Shown piece by piece: positions 6,052-6,750 of a stretch of DNA of 6,750 bases. This DNA is from Hyphomicrobiales bacterium (GTDB lineage: Bacteria > Pseudomonadota > Alphaproteobacteria > Rhizobiales > GCA-2746425). The stretch is from positions 12,427 to 19,176 of the forward strand of contig NVXB01000041.1 in NCBI GenBank assembly GCA_002746425.1, in the 5' to 3' direction. A program made the translations under genes and the position numbers. The first letter of the stretch is position 1. Every line of letters starts with the position of its first letter. The notes beneath the pieces were generated by a model that was not told the DNA's origin, ran no database searches, and worked only from the letters and a program-made list of their open reading frames with translations.

Positions 6052-6750
6052 TCACACAAGGCCAACCGCTTTACCGGCATCGGTAAAGGCAGCAATGGCA
6101 AAATCAATATCTTCATCGGTTAAAGCGGCAGAAAGCTGGGTGCGAATGCGCGCCTTGCCCTGCGGTACAACGGGGAAGAAGAACCCGGCGACATAAACGC
6201 CTCGCTCATCAAGTTCCGCCGCCAGCTTTTGCGCCAATGGCGCTTCATGGGTCATCACCGGAATGATGGGGGTATCGCCGGGCAAAAGATCAAATCCGGC
6301 TTGGCTCAAACCGTCGCGAAATTTTTTGCTGTGGGATTGCAGTGTCGCGCGCAAATCATCGGCTTCTTCCGCAATATCAATCGCTTTGATGGAACCTGCC
6401 ACGACAGCTGGGGCCAGACTATTGGAAAACAAATAGGGCCGGGCGCGCTGGCGCAACATATCGATAATTGGCTGCGCCGCCGCAATGAACCCACCCATGG
6501 CGCCGCCAAGAGTTTTGCCAAAAGTGCCGGTAATAATATCAACACCTTGGCCAACACCCGTCATGGTTGGCGTACCGCGCCCCTGATCACCCAGATGGCC
6601 GGTGGCATGACAATCATCAACCAGCACCATGGCATCGTAGCGCTCAGCCAAAGCGCAAAGATCAGGAAGGTTGGCAACAAAACCATCCATGGAAAACACA
6701 CCATCGGTAACGATGATTTTGAACCGTGCGCCATCAGCATTGGCCTGCTT
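6052..6750 (-). CDS. kbl: 2-amino-3-ketobutyrate CoA ligase (glycine C-acetyltransferase), C-terminal part
   Basis: This PLP enzyme of the alpha-oxoamine synthase family uses CoA to split 2-amino-3-ketobutyrate into glycine and acetyl-CoA, the second step of threonine breakdown. The window keeps the last 232 residues of a protein normally near 400; the 5' end lies beyond 6750. The frame is open from the window edge, and an internal GTG at 6699 is not the real start, because the codons before it (ending KIIVTDG) are typical Kbl sequence. Visible motifs are TDGVFSMDG, the PLP-interacting VDDCHATG (fragment residues 44-51), the Schiff-base lysine in TGTFGKTLGG (fragment residue 79), PYLFSNSLAP, and GFFFPVVPQGKARIRTQLSA near the C-terminus. 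It is upstream of and co-transcribed with tdh. Sister enzymes (5-aminolevulinate synthase, BioF) are unlikely given these motifs and tdh. Confidence 0.95.
   Translation of the reverse strand, partial: KQANADGARFKIIVTDGVFSMDGFVANLPDLCALAERYDAMVLVDDCHATGHLGDQGRGTPTMTGVGQGVDIITGTFGKTLGGAMGGFIAAAQPIIDMLRQRARPYLFSNSLAPAVVAGSIKAIDIAEEADDLRATLQSHSKKFRDGLSQAGFDLLPGDTPIIPVMTHEAPLAQKLAAELDERGVYVAGFFFPVVPQGKARIRTQLSAALTDEDIDFAIAAFTDAGKAVGLV

Noticed and set aside
5473..6123. Plus-strand open frame of 216 codons opposite tdh and the kbl end
   Set aside because: It is antisense to two clearly identified genes, resembles no family I know, and has the composition expected of a shadow frame.
6697..6699. GTG at 6699 as the start of a short kbl
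   Set aside because: The frame stays open to the window edge, and the preceding codons encode conserved Kbl sequence, so the gene is cut by the window and does not start here.

Overview
The window looks like a chromosomal segment of a moderate-GC, probably marine or environmental, denitrifying alphaproteobacterium. This rests on the norCBQD gene order, an NnrR-type FNR-like box ahead of norC, a kbl-tdh pair, and intergenic palindromes with the GTCATnCC...GGnATGAC ends often seen in alphaproteobacterial genomes. No marker gene is present, so placement below class is not supported. Every convincing gene lies on the minus strand, so the transcriptional order runs from high to low coordinates.

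Region 1 (6750-5017): the 3' part of kbl (2-amino-3-ketobutyrate CoA ligase, cut by the window edge) is followed after 9 nt by a complete tdh (L-threonine 3-dehydrogenase). Together they convert threonine to glycine and acetyl-CoA. The TDH keeps its catalytic-zinc residues but has lost all four cysteines of the structural-zinc lobe.

Region 2 (5016-4540): a 477-nt gene-free stretch. It holds a hairpin of 13-bp stem (4931-4969), a 120-bp composite palindrome with 31-bp arms (4746-4865), an FNR/NnrR-type box (4601-4614), and a dyad (4549-4583) between that box and the norC start. The interval 4615-4745 shows nothing I can name.

Region 3 (4539-36): norC, norB, norQ and norD are packed with gaps of 11, -4 and 6 nt and form one operon. 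NorC and NorB are the cytochrome c and catalytic subunits of cytochrome c-dependent nitric oxide reductase (cNOR). NorQ (MoxR-type AAA+ ATPase) and NorD (VWA/MIDAS protein) are the chaperone pair needed to mature it. All metal ligands of NorB and NorC are present, so the enzyme should be functional.

Region 4 (35-1): a strong Shine-Dalgarno and ATG immediately after norD show that another gene of the operon begins at the left edge; only four complete codons are visible.

I see no wholly new system. The most unusual items are the TDH without structural-zinc ligands, the composite palindromes, and the dyad overlapping the predicted nor promoter.
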